42,016 nt of DNA, taken from Faecalitalea cylindroides ATCC 27803 (GTDB taxonomy: Bacteria; Bacillota_I; Bacilli_A; Erysipelotrichales; Erysipelotrichaceae). Positions 1 through 10,800 of the stretch are shown here, piece by piece. Within the stretch, counting starts at the first letter, position 1. Every line of letters starts with the position of its first letter. Under the pieces are notes generated by a model. That model was not told the origin of the DNA. It saw only the letters and a list, made by a program, of their open reading frames with translations, and ran no database searches. Location of the stretch: positions 1 to 42,016 of the forward strand of contig NZ_KI270960.1 in assembly GCF_000469305.1 (NCBI RefSeq), read 5' to 3'. A program made the position numbers and the translations under genes.

Positions 1-105
1 AAACGAGCTAACTATGCTTGTAAAAAGCAACAAAATAAAGAATTCTTTTTTTATAAAGTCTTGGTTCAGGCTCTATTGATATTCAATGAATCATTTAATT
101 TTTAG
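1..105 (+). other. Possible 3' end of a gene cut by the window edge
   Basis: Frame 1 is open from base 1 to a TAG at 103-105, about 34 codons with no start inside. The peptide is rich in Lys, Gln and Phe and I do not recognise it. A second frame is also open for about 25 codons, so chance is a real alternative at this AT content. No terminator follows it. Nothing else is visible between here and the terminator at 176-201. Confidence 0.25.
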
Positions 106-175
106 TGTTTGAATAACCTTTTTTTATTTCGTACAGATTTCTTTAGTACATTAATTTTCTAAAAAATATCGCTAT

Positions 176-201
176 AAAAAAGTCACAAGAAAGCTTGTGA
201 C
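176..201 (-). terminator. Rho-independent terminator of the DUF5662/EcsC pair
   Basis: On the minus strand an 8-bp perfect stem (GTCACAAG / CTTGTGAC) with a four-base loop is followed by six T residues. It lies 33 bases past the stop of the DUF5662 gene. Confidence 0.85.
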
Positions 202-233
202 GAAGTGCAGATACAAAGATTATATATCCATGA

Positions 234-755
234 TCATTCTTTGATTTCTTTAACAATGTAATCTACGGTTTTATCTAGTCCGTTATTTGCAAGATATTGT
301 AGTAAATGATGAATGAGTTTATCAGTTTCGGGATGGATCATGATTCGATTTCTTCCATTTTCATAATATATAAGTGCGCTGTCATCTTTATATTTATCTT
401 TTTGATAAATCATGCTGGCTGCAACACGGTCGCAAAACATTTCGATAACGTAATTTGTAGGCATTTTTACTGGCTGAATTCCATTTGGACCATTATCCAG
501 CCAATATTCCCAATGATGTTTGTTCCTTCCTTTATGATGAAGCCAGGATAGAGAATACCCTATATCTTCTTTTTGTGCATCAATAGGAGAACGATAACCT
601 TGGTAATATTTGAATCCTGTCTTTAATTCACAAATAGAGTATTTGCTGAGATCGTGCAAGATTCCTTGTTTGTATAAATGACAGCGAAAACAAAGTTTTG
701 TCACCATGTATTTATGTTTATTGATTGTCTTTAAATGTCCTATTACTTTATTCAT
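234..755 (-). CDS. DUF5662 family protein
   Basis: A 173-aa soluble protein of the DUF5662 family, which has no assigned reaction. The family signature is visible: GILHDLSKYS near residue 32, and a histidine-rich HHKGRNKHHWEYW segment near residue 73. The histidines and acidic residues could bind a metal in an HD-like manner, but that is inference. The gene follows the EcsC-family gene with an 8-base gap, so the two are probably cotranscribed. No Shine-Dalgarno sequence precedes the ATG. A TATAAT lies 7 bases upstream on the minus strand and contains the TAA stop of the previous gene, so translation may be coupled to that stop or start on a leaderless mRNA. Family assignment is firm; function is unknown. 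Confidence 0.85.
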   Translation of the reverse strand: MNKVIGHLKTINKHKYMVTKLCFRCHLYKQGILHDLSKYSICELKTGFKYYQGYRSPIDAQKEDIGYSLSWLHHKGRNKHHWEYWLDNGPNGIQPVKMPTNYVIEMFCDRVAASMIYQKDKYKDDSALIYYENGRNRIMIHPETDKLIHHLLQYLANNGLDKTVDYIVKEIKE

Positions 756-763
756 AGTATATA

Positions 764-1522
764 TTATAGTTTATTTTTTAAAAAACGCAGTTGATATTTT
801 AAATTTGCATATTTGGAAATTTGATTCATATATTTTGAATCGTAGAATCCACTAATAGCACCAACTATTGGAATACCTTGGATAAATTTCAAATATAGCA
901 ATTCAGAAGCTAGAGTCTTAGAGGTCTGTTTTATTTGAAAATCAATATCATATGAACGATAAGATTCAATAAATGAATCAACTCTTTCATTTACTTCATA
1001 GATGGATTCATGTGCTAAAGCGCCTTCAATTATCATCAGCATAAAATATTTTTCTTTATCGTTATTAAAATCAATTCCATAAGAAAGAGATATTTCCTGA
1101 AGATTTTTAATGATCAAAGCCGTAAAAAGAAAGATATCAGGAATACCAATTCCTAAGATACCTAATGCGGTTGAAGAAATAGAAGTAAATGCAAGATTTT
1201 TTATATTGGATGATTTAGAAATATTTTTTTGTTTACGAATATTTTTACGAGTGATTCTAGAATCAATAGAATCATGTTTTTCTTTGATCTTGTCAGCATT
1301 ATATGTTTTTTGAATAATACCGACTCCTTTATCAAAGACCAAAGTGAAAGCTTTTTGAAAAGCAGTATTTAATGTTTGTTCTAATTTAGGATCAACTTTA
1401 CCTTTCAATTTACGATTAACAATATGATCTGAAGATATAGATTGTTTTCTCAGATACTTTTGTTCCTTCTTCTTAAGTACTTTAAACTCTCTTTTATACG
1501 TGGATTTCTCTAGTGTTTTCAT
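764..1522 (-). CDS. EcsC family protein
   Basis: A 252-aa protein of the EcsC family, named after the third gene of the Bacillus ecs locus; no biochemical activity is established. The N-terminal 110 residues are very basic and probably partly helical. The conserved core follows, from the small-residue segment LGILGIGIPDIFLFTALIIKNLQEI near residues 120-145 to GIPIVGAISGFYDSKYM near 215-232, with hydrophobic stretches that could contact the membrane. There is no ABC transporter (ecsA/ecsB) beside it. There is no Shine-Dalgarno sequence: TATAAT lies 6 bases before the ATG with TTGTTA 17 bases further upstream, so the mRNA is predicted to be leaderless. It probably forms a two-gene operon with the DUF5662 gene. 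Confidence 0.85.
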   Translation of the reverse strand: MKTLEKSTYKREFKVLKKKEQKYLRKQSISSDHIVNRKLKGKVDPKLEQTLNTAFQKAFTLVFDKGVGIIQKTYNADKIKEKHDSIDSRITRKNIRKQKNISKSSNIKNLAFTSISSTALGILGIGIPDIFLFTALIIKNLQEISLSYGIDFNNDKEKYFMLMIIEGALAHESIYEVNERVDSFIESYRSYDIDFQIKQTSKTLASELLYLKFIQGIPIVGAISGFYDSKYMNQISKYANLKYQLRFLKNKL

Positions 1523-1528
1523 ATGAAA

Positions 1529-1557
1529 ATTATAAGACCATTGTTAAAAATTAACAA
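1529..1557 (-). promoter_or_regulatory. SigA-type promoter of the EcsC gene, leaderless geometry
   Basis: On the minus strand: TTGTTA (1557-1552), a 17-base spacer, TATAAT (1534-1529), then six bases to the ATG at 1522. The predicted +1 falls on or next to the A of the start codon. Confidence 0.6.
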
Positions 1558-1615
1558 ATAATTTGTCTTTATTATTAAAAACAGTTCAAAACTTAAATTT
1601 TGCTGAAAATCATCA

Positions 1616-1645
1616 TTGAAAAAAATCGAGAGGGGGCGTTATAAT
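1616..1645 (+). promoter_or_regulatory. SigA-type promoter of the giant surface-protein locus
   Basis: TTGAAA (1616-1621), an 18-base spacer and a perfect TATAAT (1640-1645). The predicted start near 1652 gives a leader of about 105 bases. Within the leader, AACTAAG (1652-1658) can pair with CTTAGTT (1680-1686), with a CAT/ATG pairing inside the loop. A tiny hydrophobic ORF (1644-1700, 18 codons) overlaps the -10. It has a G-rich stretch upstream resembling a ribosome site, but it would not be translated from a transcript starting at 1652. Confidence 0.6.
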
Positions 1646-1757
1646 GACTCTAACTAAGACCATGTTGTTTTTTCTTATGCTTAGTTGTTTAAGCTATTAA
1701 GAATAAAACTATTGAATACTTTATCTTAAAAGTTTTAATACGAAAGGGGTATTTATT

Positions 1758-1868
1758 ATGATAGGTAAATGGATTCAAAAAATTAAAAAGAACAAAAGGA
1801 GAATAGGAGTAGGTGCACTGGCTCTGTTTTTAGCAGGGGTAATGGGTGTTAATTTGTTAAGCAATTAA
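1758..1868 (+). pseudogene. Signal-peptide part of the giant surface protein, closed by an in-frame TAA
   Basis: An ATG at 1758, 9 bases after GAAAGGGG (1742-1749), opens a 36-codon ORF. It has a typical Gram-positive secretion signal: a basic n-region (KIKKNKRRIG) and a hydrophobic h-region (GALALFLAGVMGVNLL), ending SN then TAA at 1866-1868. The same frame continues without any shift through AITTYA-LETQ into the 3.2-kilo-residue body, and TYA-LE looks like the expected signal peptidase I site. The TAA therefore sits between the h-region and the cleavage site. This is best read as one gene carrying a single nonsense codon, not as a separate small protein. Confidence 0.8.
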
Positions 1869-1886
1869 GCCATTACTACTTATGCA

Positions 1887-4800
1887 TTGGAAACTCAAGT
1901 AGAGGCTGATGCAGGTACACAAGATTCTTGGCAAGATTATAAAACAAATTCAACCCAATACACTGGACGTATTTGGACGGATAAGTCTGTTTATAAAGAA
2001 AATGTCACTTTAACAGATTTAGAAGGATCGCAGACTCAAACAATTGAGAAACCAGATACTTCGGATTTTTTAGTGTCTTTATCAGCGTTATCTAGTGCTT
2101 CAACACTTGTTACAACTACAACAACTCCTTTGGATATTGTTCTGGTATTGGATGTATCCGGTAGCATGAGTGATGAAATGACTGAAACCAGAATTACTTA
2201 TGAAGAATATAGGACTAGTGGTAATAGAGCTAATAATGTTGGGGATGCATGGCAGGATAGAGGTGATCTTTATTATTCTGCAAATGGACAAGATTATATT
2301 AAAATTAATATGAGTCAAGAAGGATTCATTAGAACAAGATATACAATAAGTGCTGAGGGTTTACCAACAATTGACAATTTAACTGGTAACGATGATATAC
2401 CTGCACCGTATGCTGATCATTTATATATAAGAAACATTGAAGAAGTAGGAACAGGTGAAAAAAAGATCACAGCTCTTAAAAATGCCGTGAATAATTTTAT
2501 ACAATTAACTTCTGATGCTAATGCAAATATGCCAGAAGGAGAAGGCCATAGAGTGTCTATTATTAAATTTGCTGATGATTCGTTTTATAAAAACAGACGG
2601 GGTCAGACTCAAAAGGATCATGTAGGAAATGATTATAATAACAGTCGTTATAATTACACGCAGGTAATGCGTGATTTCACGGAAGTGAAAAGTAATAATG
2701 TTAATGAAGTTCAGGGGACTATCAACAGTATTAATCCCGCTGGTGCAACATCAGCTGATTATGGTTTAGAACTTGCAAACGATGTATTTAATGGTACAGG
2801 TGATTTAGCAGGCGCTAGAGAAAACGCTAAAAAAGCAGTTATATTTTTTACAGATGGAGAACCTAATCATCAGAGCGGATTTGACGAAGATGTTGCTAAT
2901 GATGCAATTGTTAATTCAGGCTTATTAAAAAATAATGACACATTAATTTATAGTATAGGTGTCTTTGGTGATGCCAATCCAGATGATACAACTAATGAGT
3001 TTAATGCCTATATGAATGGTGTTTCTAGCAATTATCCTAATGCACAATCTTATACAAACTTAGGAACAAGAGCACCAGATGCTTCATATTATAAAGCGGC
3101 TTCCAATGCATCGGATTTATCGCAAGTTTTTACGGATATTTTTGATTCGATTACTCAAGGATCAGGAGGCCCTACACAAGTAGAAGAAACTGAAGGTGCT
3201 CAAGATACAGATGGTTATATAACTTTCACTGATAAACTAGGTGATTACATGCAAGTTGATGATGTCAATGCCATTGTTTATGGTGGAAAGAAGTTTACTA
3301 AAACAAGTGCAAGTAATGAAACGGATTACTACTTTGAGGGTTCAATAGAAGATAATCCAGTGTACGACAGTACTAATTTGAGCAATATTAAAATTCATGT
3401 GACAAAAGGGCAAGATGGTGTTGGTGATACGATTACGGTACAGATACCTGCATCTTTGATTCCTTTAAGATATTTTGATATTGATGAAGAAAATAATATG
3501 TCTGTTGAGGAAGCTTATCCTATTCGTTTGTTCTATTCGGCAAGCTTAAAGGATGAAGTAGAAGATTCTTTATTAAACGGAACGGCAGATGAAACTTTAA
3601 AAACATATATTAATGCTCATAAGTCAGATGATGGAAAACAAGCATATTTCTATTCAAATCAGTTTAATAGTGGTTCTAATGGAACAACAATAGCTGATTT
3701 TACACCTGCTAGGTCTAATAAGTTCTATTATTTTACAGAACCAACTTTATTATATACCGATAAGAACTGTGAAAATCCGGCAACAAATTTTGTTGAAGGA
3801 GGAACTTATTATTATAAAAATGAGTATTATATTTCACAAAATGGTAAAGCTGTTCAAGATGTAGAAAATGTATCAGTATCGGGGTTACTACGTAATCAAA
3901 TTGAATACAGAGATGGACAAATATATGTTATAGCAGGGACAAGAAAATTATCTCGTGCTGATCAATTTGTAGGCGCAAAAAATGGCAATATAACAGGTAC
4001 TGCAACGAATGTAATATCTCCATCTTGGGGACAAGGGCAACAAGATCCAAACAAAGTGTATGTAGCGTTAGGTAATAATGGACGAGTAGCTCTTAATTTA
4101 CCAGGAACTTTGAAGGTTTCTAAAATTGTAGAAACAAACGAAGGGATAACAGCACCAGATGATACGTTTGAGTTTACATTGACTTTAGAAGGAGAAGGTT
4201 CGAATGCATCATATTATGCAACAATTTTTGATGCAGAAGGAAACCCAGTTGAAGGTTTCAATGGAGCAGATCAAGATAATCCATATACTATAAAATCAGA
4301 CAATAAATTCACCTTAAAAGATGGTCAATATATTGAGGTATATGGTTTGCCTGATGGAATTAAATATTCTGTAGTAGAAACATCAAATACAGATTATACA
4401 ACAACAAATGATTCTGCTGAAGGAGCAACAAATGCTGCAGAAGGAACAGTAGCTGCTAATGAAACAGTTTCTGTAGATTATACAAATAAATTTGAAGTAA
4501 AAGATTTGACAATCGATGATACAAGTTCATTATTTACTGCTGCTAAGAAATTAATAGGTCGTGATTGGACAGAGGATGATACCTTTACATTTAGATTAGG
4601 TGAAGCAGCTTCACAAAATACTATCCAGAATGCTCAAGAAGAAAATAATAGAAAATATGTAACTGTTACATTATCTGGTCAGGGTAATAAATATACAGAC
4701 GGACAAGAAATTAGCTTTAAGTTTGGTCAATTGAAATATACTAAACCAGGTCAATATACATATTATGTATCTGAAGTAGTTCCTAACGATAGATTGCCAG

Positions 4801-7800
4801 GTATGACTTACTCTAATGCTACGTATAAAGTGGATGTTACAGTAATTCAAGATGAAAAAGATCCTAGTACATTAAAAGTAGATGAAAATACAATTGAAAT
4901 AACTCAATTAAGCAATGATGAAGGAAGTACGACAAATGATCCTGTAGAAAATATCTTGATTGAGAATAAATTTAGTGCAGATAGCATAGAAAGTGCACCG
5001 GTAGCATTCAAGAATTATGATCCTAATAATACTGGATATAATCTAGTAAATGGTATGTTTAGTTTCACTTTGAAAGGATTGGATGGAGCTCCAATGCCAA
5101 AAGATGCAACGGGAGATTCAATCACAACTTTTAATGACGGACAAGATGTGAACTTTGATCTTATTACGTTTGATTCTAGTATGGTAGGTCACACTTATAC
5201 ATATACCATTACAGAAAATATACCTTCAGAGGCTAATGAGACTAATGGTTATACAGTAAACGGAATGACTTATGATCCTAAAGTATATTATGTAGATATT
5301 GAAATTCAGGCAGAAGAAACTGCTCAAGTGTCTACAGTTAAACCAATTTATACATATTACACAGACCCAAATAACAAGGCTGGTTCTATTGTTGAGAATG
5401 AAAATGTTGTATTTAACAATGAATATAATGTAACACCATATACAATCGATGACACAAATACGCCAATTCAAGGTGTTAAGAAGTTAATCGGACGTGATAT
5501 GTTAGAAGGCGAAGCTTATACATTTGATTTGGCATTATCTAAAGTTAACGGAAATACAAATACACAAAATAGTGGAGTAACAATTTCTAATCCAACAGCA
5601 ACGGTTACTGGTGGATTAGATGATCAAGAAACTCTATTTAGCTTCGATTCTGTAACATTTACTAAAGCAGGAACTTATGAGTTTACAATCTCTGAATCTA
5701 GTGGTAATGCAGGTGGAGTAACTTATGATACAGTTGGTAAGACAGTTACAGTTGTAATTACTGATCAAGATAAAAATGGAAATCACACAGGACAATTAGC
5801 TCTAGGAAGTATTTCTTATAATAATAATGGGGTATCTGAAGTAACTGATAAAGCTTACTTTGTTAATAAATATACTTCTAGTGGAGTATTAGAAGGTACA
5901 AAGATAAATGTTAAAAAAGTTTTAAATGGACGTGATTGGATAGATAGCGATTCATTTACATTTACAATTGCTGGATATGATGATGTAACAAAACAAGCGA
6001 TTGAAGATAATATTATTAATTTACCTAATGATTTAACATTGACGACAAACAATAAATCTGGAACGTTTGGAAATATTACATTCAATAAGGCCGGAGAATA
6101 TCAGTTTATAATCACTGAAAATACTCCAACAGAAGATGCTGCACCAAATGTTACATATTCTAAAGCAGAATATATTGTAAAAGTAAAAGCTGTTGATAAT
6201 AATGATGGAACAATCACAATTGCGGATAGCGATGTTATTCTTACACAAAGTATCTTAGATGATGGAAGTTCTAATGAATCTGGAAAAGATGTAGGACTTG
6301 CTGAGGCAACGTTTACAAATACTTATACCCCGGATTCTATAACATTCACTCCTATTGATGTCACGAAAGTATTAGAGGGTCGTGATCCAGGATTACAGGC
6401 TGGAGAATTCTCGTTTGAATTATCTGTTTCAGGTGATGCAGATGGATATCAATTACCAAGTAAAACCATCGTAGAAAATGATGCGGATGGTAATGTTGAA
6501 TTTGGTGATATTACATTCACAAAACCTGGAAAATACTATGTATATGTAAGAGAACAAAAACCTCAGAATCCATCAAAATTTATCACCTATGATAGCCATA
6601 GATATGTTGCAGTGATTAATGTGCAAGATAATCCAGAAACTGGAAAATTAGAAATTTCTGATGAAATACAAGAATATGGTTCTAAAGAATTTAAGAATAC
6701 ATATAAAGAAAAAGAACAGTCTAAGACAGTTTCTAAAGATGATCAATCCATTGAAGATCAAATGATTGGTGTTGGAGACGAGTTAACGTATACAATTAAT
6801 TGGGTCAACACTGCAATGGATGAACAGACAGGACAATCTGTTAAGGCTGAAGTTACAGTAACAGATGTCATTCCAGAAGGAACAGAATTTGTAACGGCTA
6901 GTGATGGGTATAGTTATGATGAATCTTCTAAGACAGTTACATGGAATTTAGGTCAACAAGAAGCAGAAGCTGAAGGATCTTTAACATTAACGGTTAGGGT
7001 AACAGAAGATGCAATTAAAACAAATGAAGTAACAAATACCGCTACTGTAAATATAGGCGATAATAAGGTGGATACAAACACTGTAACAAATTATGTGCCA
7101 GGAAAAACAGTAACGGGTTATGATGGTGATGTTAAAGTAGGAGATACTTTAACGTATGAAATCAGTTATGTAAATCCTTATAATGAACCAGCTGAAATTG
7201 TAATAACTGATACATTAATGGATGGATTAACTTATGTTGAAAATAGTGCAAACCCTAGCGATGGATTTGAAGTAGATGGTCAAAATCTTGCATGGTCGTT
7301 TAATGTAGGCGCAAATGAAAAAGGAAAAGTTTCATTTAAAGCAATTGTAAACGAAGATGCATTTAAAGTAGATAGTGTTTCTAACACAGCTACGATTAAA
7401 ATAGGTGATGATCCAGAGGTTAATACAAATACACCTGGTTTAGAAACGAAAGAAGGATCTTTATTAGTATCTAAAGAAATTCAATTAACAGAAGATCAAG
7501 GAACAACGATTGATACCAATAAAGAGTTTGAATTTACTCTATCTTTAAGTGGACAAGACAATCAACCTTTATCAGGAGAATATGAGTTCGTTAAATCAGA
7601 TAACACTACAGGTACCATTAAGAATGATGATACATTTACACTAAAACATGGTGAAAACTTAGTAATTAATGGATTGCCAGAAGGAACAAAATATTCAGTG
7701 ACTGAAAGTAAAGCTGAAGGTTATGTGGCAAGTAATGAAACATTAAACGGAACAATTTCAGAAGCTAAACAATCTGAAGCAAGTTTTGTTAATACTTATG

Positions 7801-10800
7801 GTACAAGCGCAGTGACTGGTGTTCCTCAAGGCTTCGAATTAACAAAGGTATTTACGGGACATGAATGGACATCTGATTATGCATTTGAATTTAAATTAGA
7901 AGCTGGAACTAATGATGCTGGTGTAACAACACCAATGCCTGATGAAACAACAAAAACTGTAAGTGCTCCAGATCAAGGAAGCAAAGATACTGCAACATTC
8001 GATTTTGGAGCCATAACGTATACAAAAGTAGGAACTTATAACTATACAGTAAGTGAAGTTACAGGTGATAACGATGGAATCACATATTCCGATAATGTTG
8101 CTGAAATTACAGTAAATGTAACAGATAACAAAGATGGAACTTTGAGTGCAAAAGCAACCCTTAAAGAAGGTACAGGAGTATTCACTAATACTTATAGTGC
8201 AAAGGGTACAACAAGCATTGAAGTGACAAAAGATTTAAAAGGTCGTAACAATGATGAATGGATCGATGGAGATGCATTTACATTCACATTAGCTTCAACC
8301 CAAGATTATGGTGCTGATGTAGTTATGCCTCAATCTACAACATTAACTATCGATAAAGATACAGTTGATCATAAAGCAAGCTTTGGTGATATTACTTTCA
8401 ATAAAGCAGGCGATTATGAATTCAAAGTAACTGAAGTTAATGATAGTAAAGCTAATGTTACGTATTCAACAGAAGAATATACAGTAAGTGTTCATGTTGA
8501 AGATGAAAATGGAAACGGATCATTTACTGTTACTCCAACAATTAGAAACAAGGCTGGAGAGAAAGTTGAATCAATCGTCTTTGAAAACACTTATACACCA
8601 AGTTCAGTTGTATTAACTGGTGAAAATGCTATTCATGGAACAAAGACATTAACTGGTCGTAATAGCAAAGAAAACGAAACATTCAATTTCGCATTAACAG
8701 AAGATGAAAATAATGATAAGTCTGGTTATACGATTGCTGAAAACGGTAATGTGGCTAGTGTTGGATCATTAACTGATGGACAAGCATCTGGATTCAACTT
8801 TGGAGATATCACATTCACAAAACGTGGAACATATACATTCTATGTAAGTGAGGTTCTTCCAGAAGGGGCTAACGAGTCTAATGGTTATACATTAGAAGGT
8901 GTTACATATGATAATCATAAAGAAACTGTAACAGTTACAGTGACTGATGATTATATGAATAATACTTTAGTTCCTACAGTTACATATGATGCTGATGGTG
9001 TTACATTTATTAATAAATATGATGCATCTGATTTCGTTGGTATTCCAACACACTTCACGTTAACAAAAGTGTTTGAAGGAAAAACATGGACAACTGAAGA
9101 TGTATTTGAATTTACTTTGACAGCTGGCGAAAATACAGCTGGTATTGAAACACCAATGCCTGATAACCCAACAGTTCAAGTAAATGCTCCAACAGAAAAA
9201 GATGGAAAAACTGCTAATTTTGACTTTGGTTCAATTTCTTATGATACAGTCGGTGAATATCATTACACTGTAAGTGAAACAGAAGGAACGAATGCTGGTA
9301 TTGATTATTCCAAGAATGTTGCCGAAATTACAGTTACTGTAACAGATAACAAACAAGGTGGTCTGGTTGCTAGTGCGAAAGTAGAAAATGGCAGATTCAC
9401 CAATACATATTCAAGTGAATTAGATTATGTAGGTAAAGGTGGAATAAAACTTATTAAGAATTTAACAGGTCATGATTTGACAGATGATCAATTCACATTC
9501 ACATTGAATGCAGAAGATGAAGCTTCTAGAGTAAAAGCTGGTATGGAAAATATGTCACAGGATGTATTTAATACAGATGACACAATGGATGCTAATGGTT
9601 TAAGTACTTCAACAATTCAGTTGTTACCAAATATGGATAAATTCACTCAGGATGATGTAGGAAAAGTTTATAAATATACTATTTCTGAAACATCTGAACA
9701 AAAACCAGGTTATACAAACGATACAACTGAATATACAATTCAGATTAGTACGAGTGATGATGGTAGTGGAACATTAACTGTTTCTACACGTATAACAGGA
9801 ACTAATGGAACAGATATAACTTATGAATACACTCAAAGTAAGCAAAAAGCTGAGACAGGTGTTGCACAGGTTGTCTTTAATAACACATATACTTCTTCAA
9901 CGAACACAGAAGGATATGATGCTTCTGTTAATTTGACAGGAACTAAGACATTGACAAACCGTCCGATGGTAGATGGTGAATTCCAATTCAATGTATTGAG
10001 TAATGGTAGTGTAGTTTCAAGTGGTACGAACACAGCAGATGGAACAGTTGCATTTACTCCAATCAATTACACAAATGATCAGTTGATTCAGGATCATGCA
10101 AATGGAATAGCTTCTAAAGATGGAAACACATATACTTATGTTTATGATGTTGAAGAAGTTACTCCTGGTAATGGCGTTTCAATTGTTGCTGGTAAATTTA
10201 GTGTAACTGTTAAGGTTACTGATAACGGGGATGGAAAACTGACAACAAAAGTTATCTATCCAGAAGGTGGACTTGCTTTTGAAAATGCTTATGGACAAAG
10301 TGCAAGCGCTGAATTAAAGATCAACGGTAAAAAATCACTTGCTGAAAATGGAACAAATCATCCAGATATCACAGATAAATTTGAATTTACGATTACAGGT
10401 AGAGAAGGGGCACCAATGCCTGAAAAAACAACTGTAAGAAATGATGCAGCAGGAAATGTTGATTTTGGTAAGATCGTTTATACAATGCAAAATGTCTTTG
10501 GTGATGACGGACAACAAGCAATCGTAGAACAAGAAACACCGGTGACAGAAGAACAAACAACAACTGAAGATGGTTCTGTTTCAGAAGAAACTGAAGAAGT
10601 TGTTGGATTAACAGAACAGGTTGAAACTTATTCTGAAAAACGTCAAAAGACATTTACATATGAAATCAACGAATCCGGAAGTGTTCCAGGTGTTACAAAT
10701 GATACTTCTAAGATCATTACTGTAACAGTTACTGATAATGGCGATGGAACAATCAGTGTAACATCGGATACAAACGGTACATTCGAATTCGTAAATACTT

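Noticed and set aside
1-175. Transposase remnant at the left edge
   Set aside because: The 34-codon tail has no recognisable transposase motif, and no inverted repeat or target duplication is visible.
1866-1868. TAA as a reassigned sense codon in this organism
   Set aside because: TAA ends many intact genes here (for example dnaK, dnaJ, grpE, hrcA), so general reassignment is excluded; only local readthrough remains possible.
1887-1889. TTG at 1887 as the true start of the giant protein
   Set aside because: No ribosome site, no signal peptide, and a perfect signal peptide lies in the same frame directly upstream. It is kept only as the 5' limit of the uninterrupted frame after the stop.
10335-10653. 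Two overlapping minus-strand ORFs inside the giant gene
   Set aside because: They have low-complexity Leu/Phe/Gln-rich or Cys-rich composition typical of antisense shadows, no ribosome sites, and are fully covered by a stronger gene.
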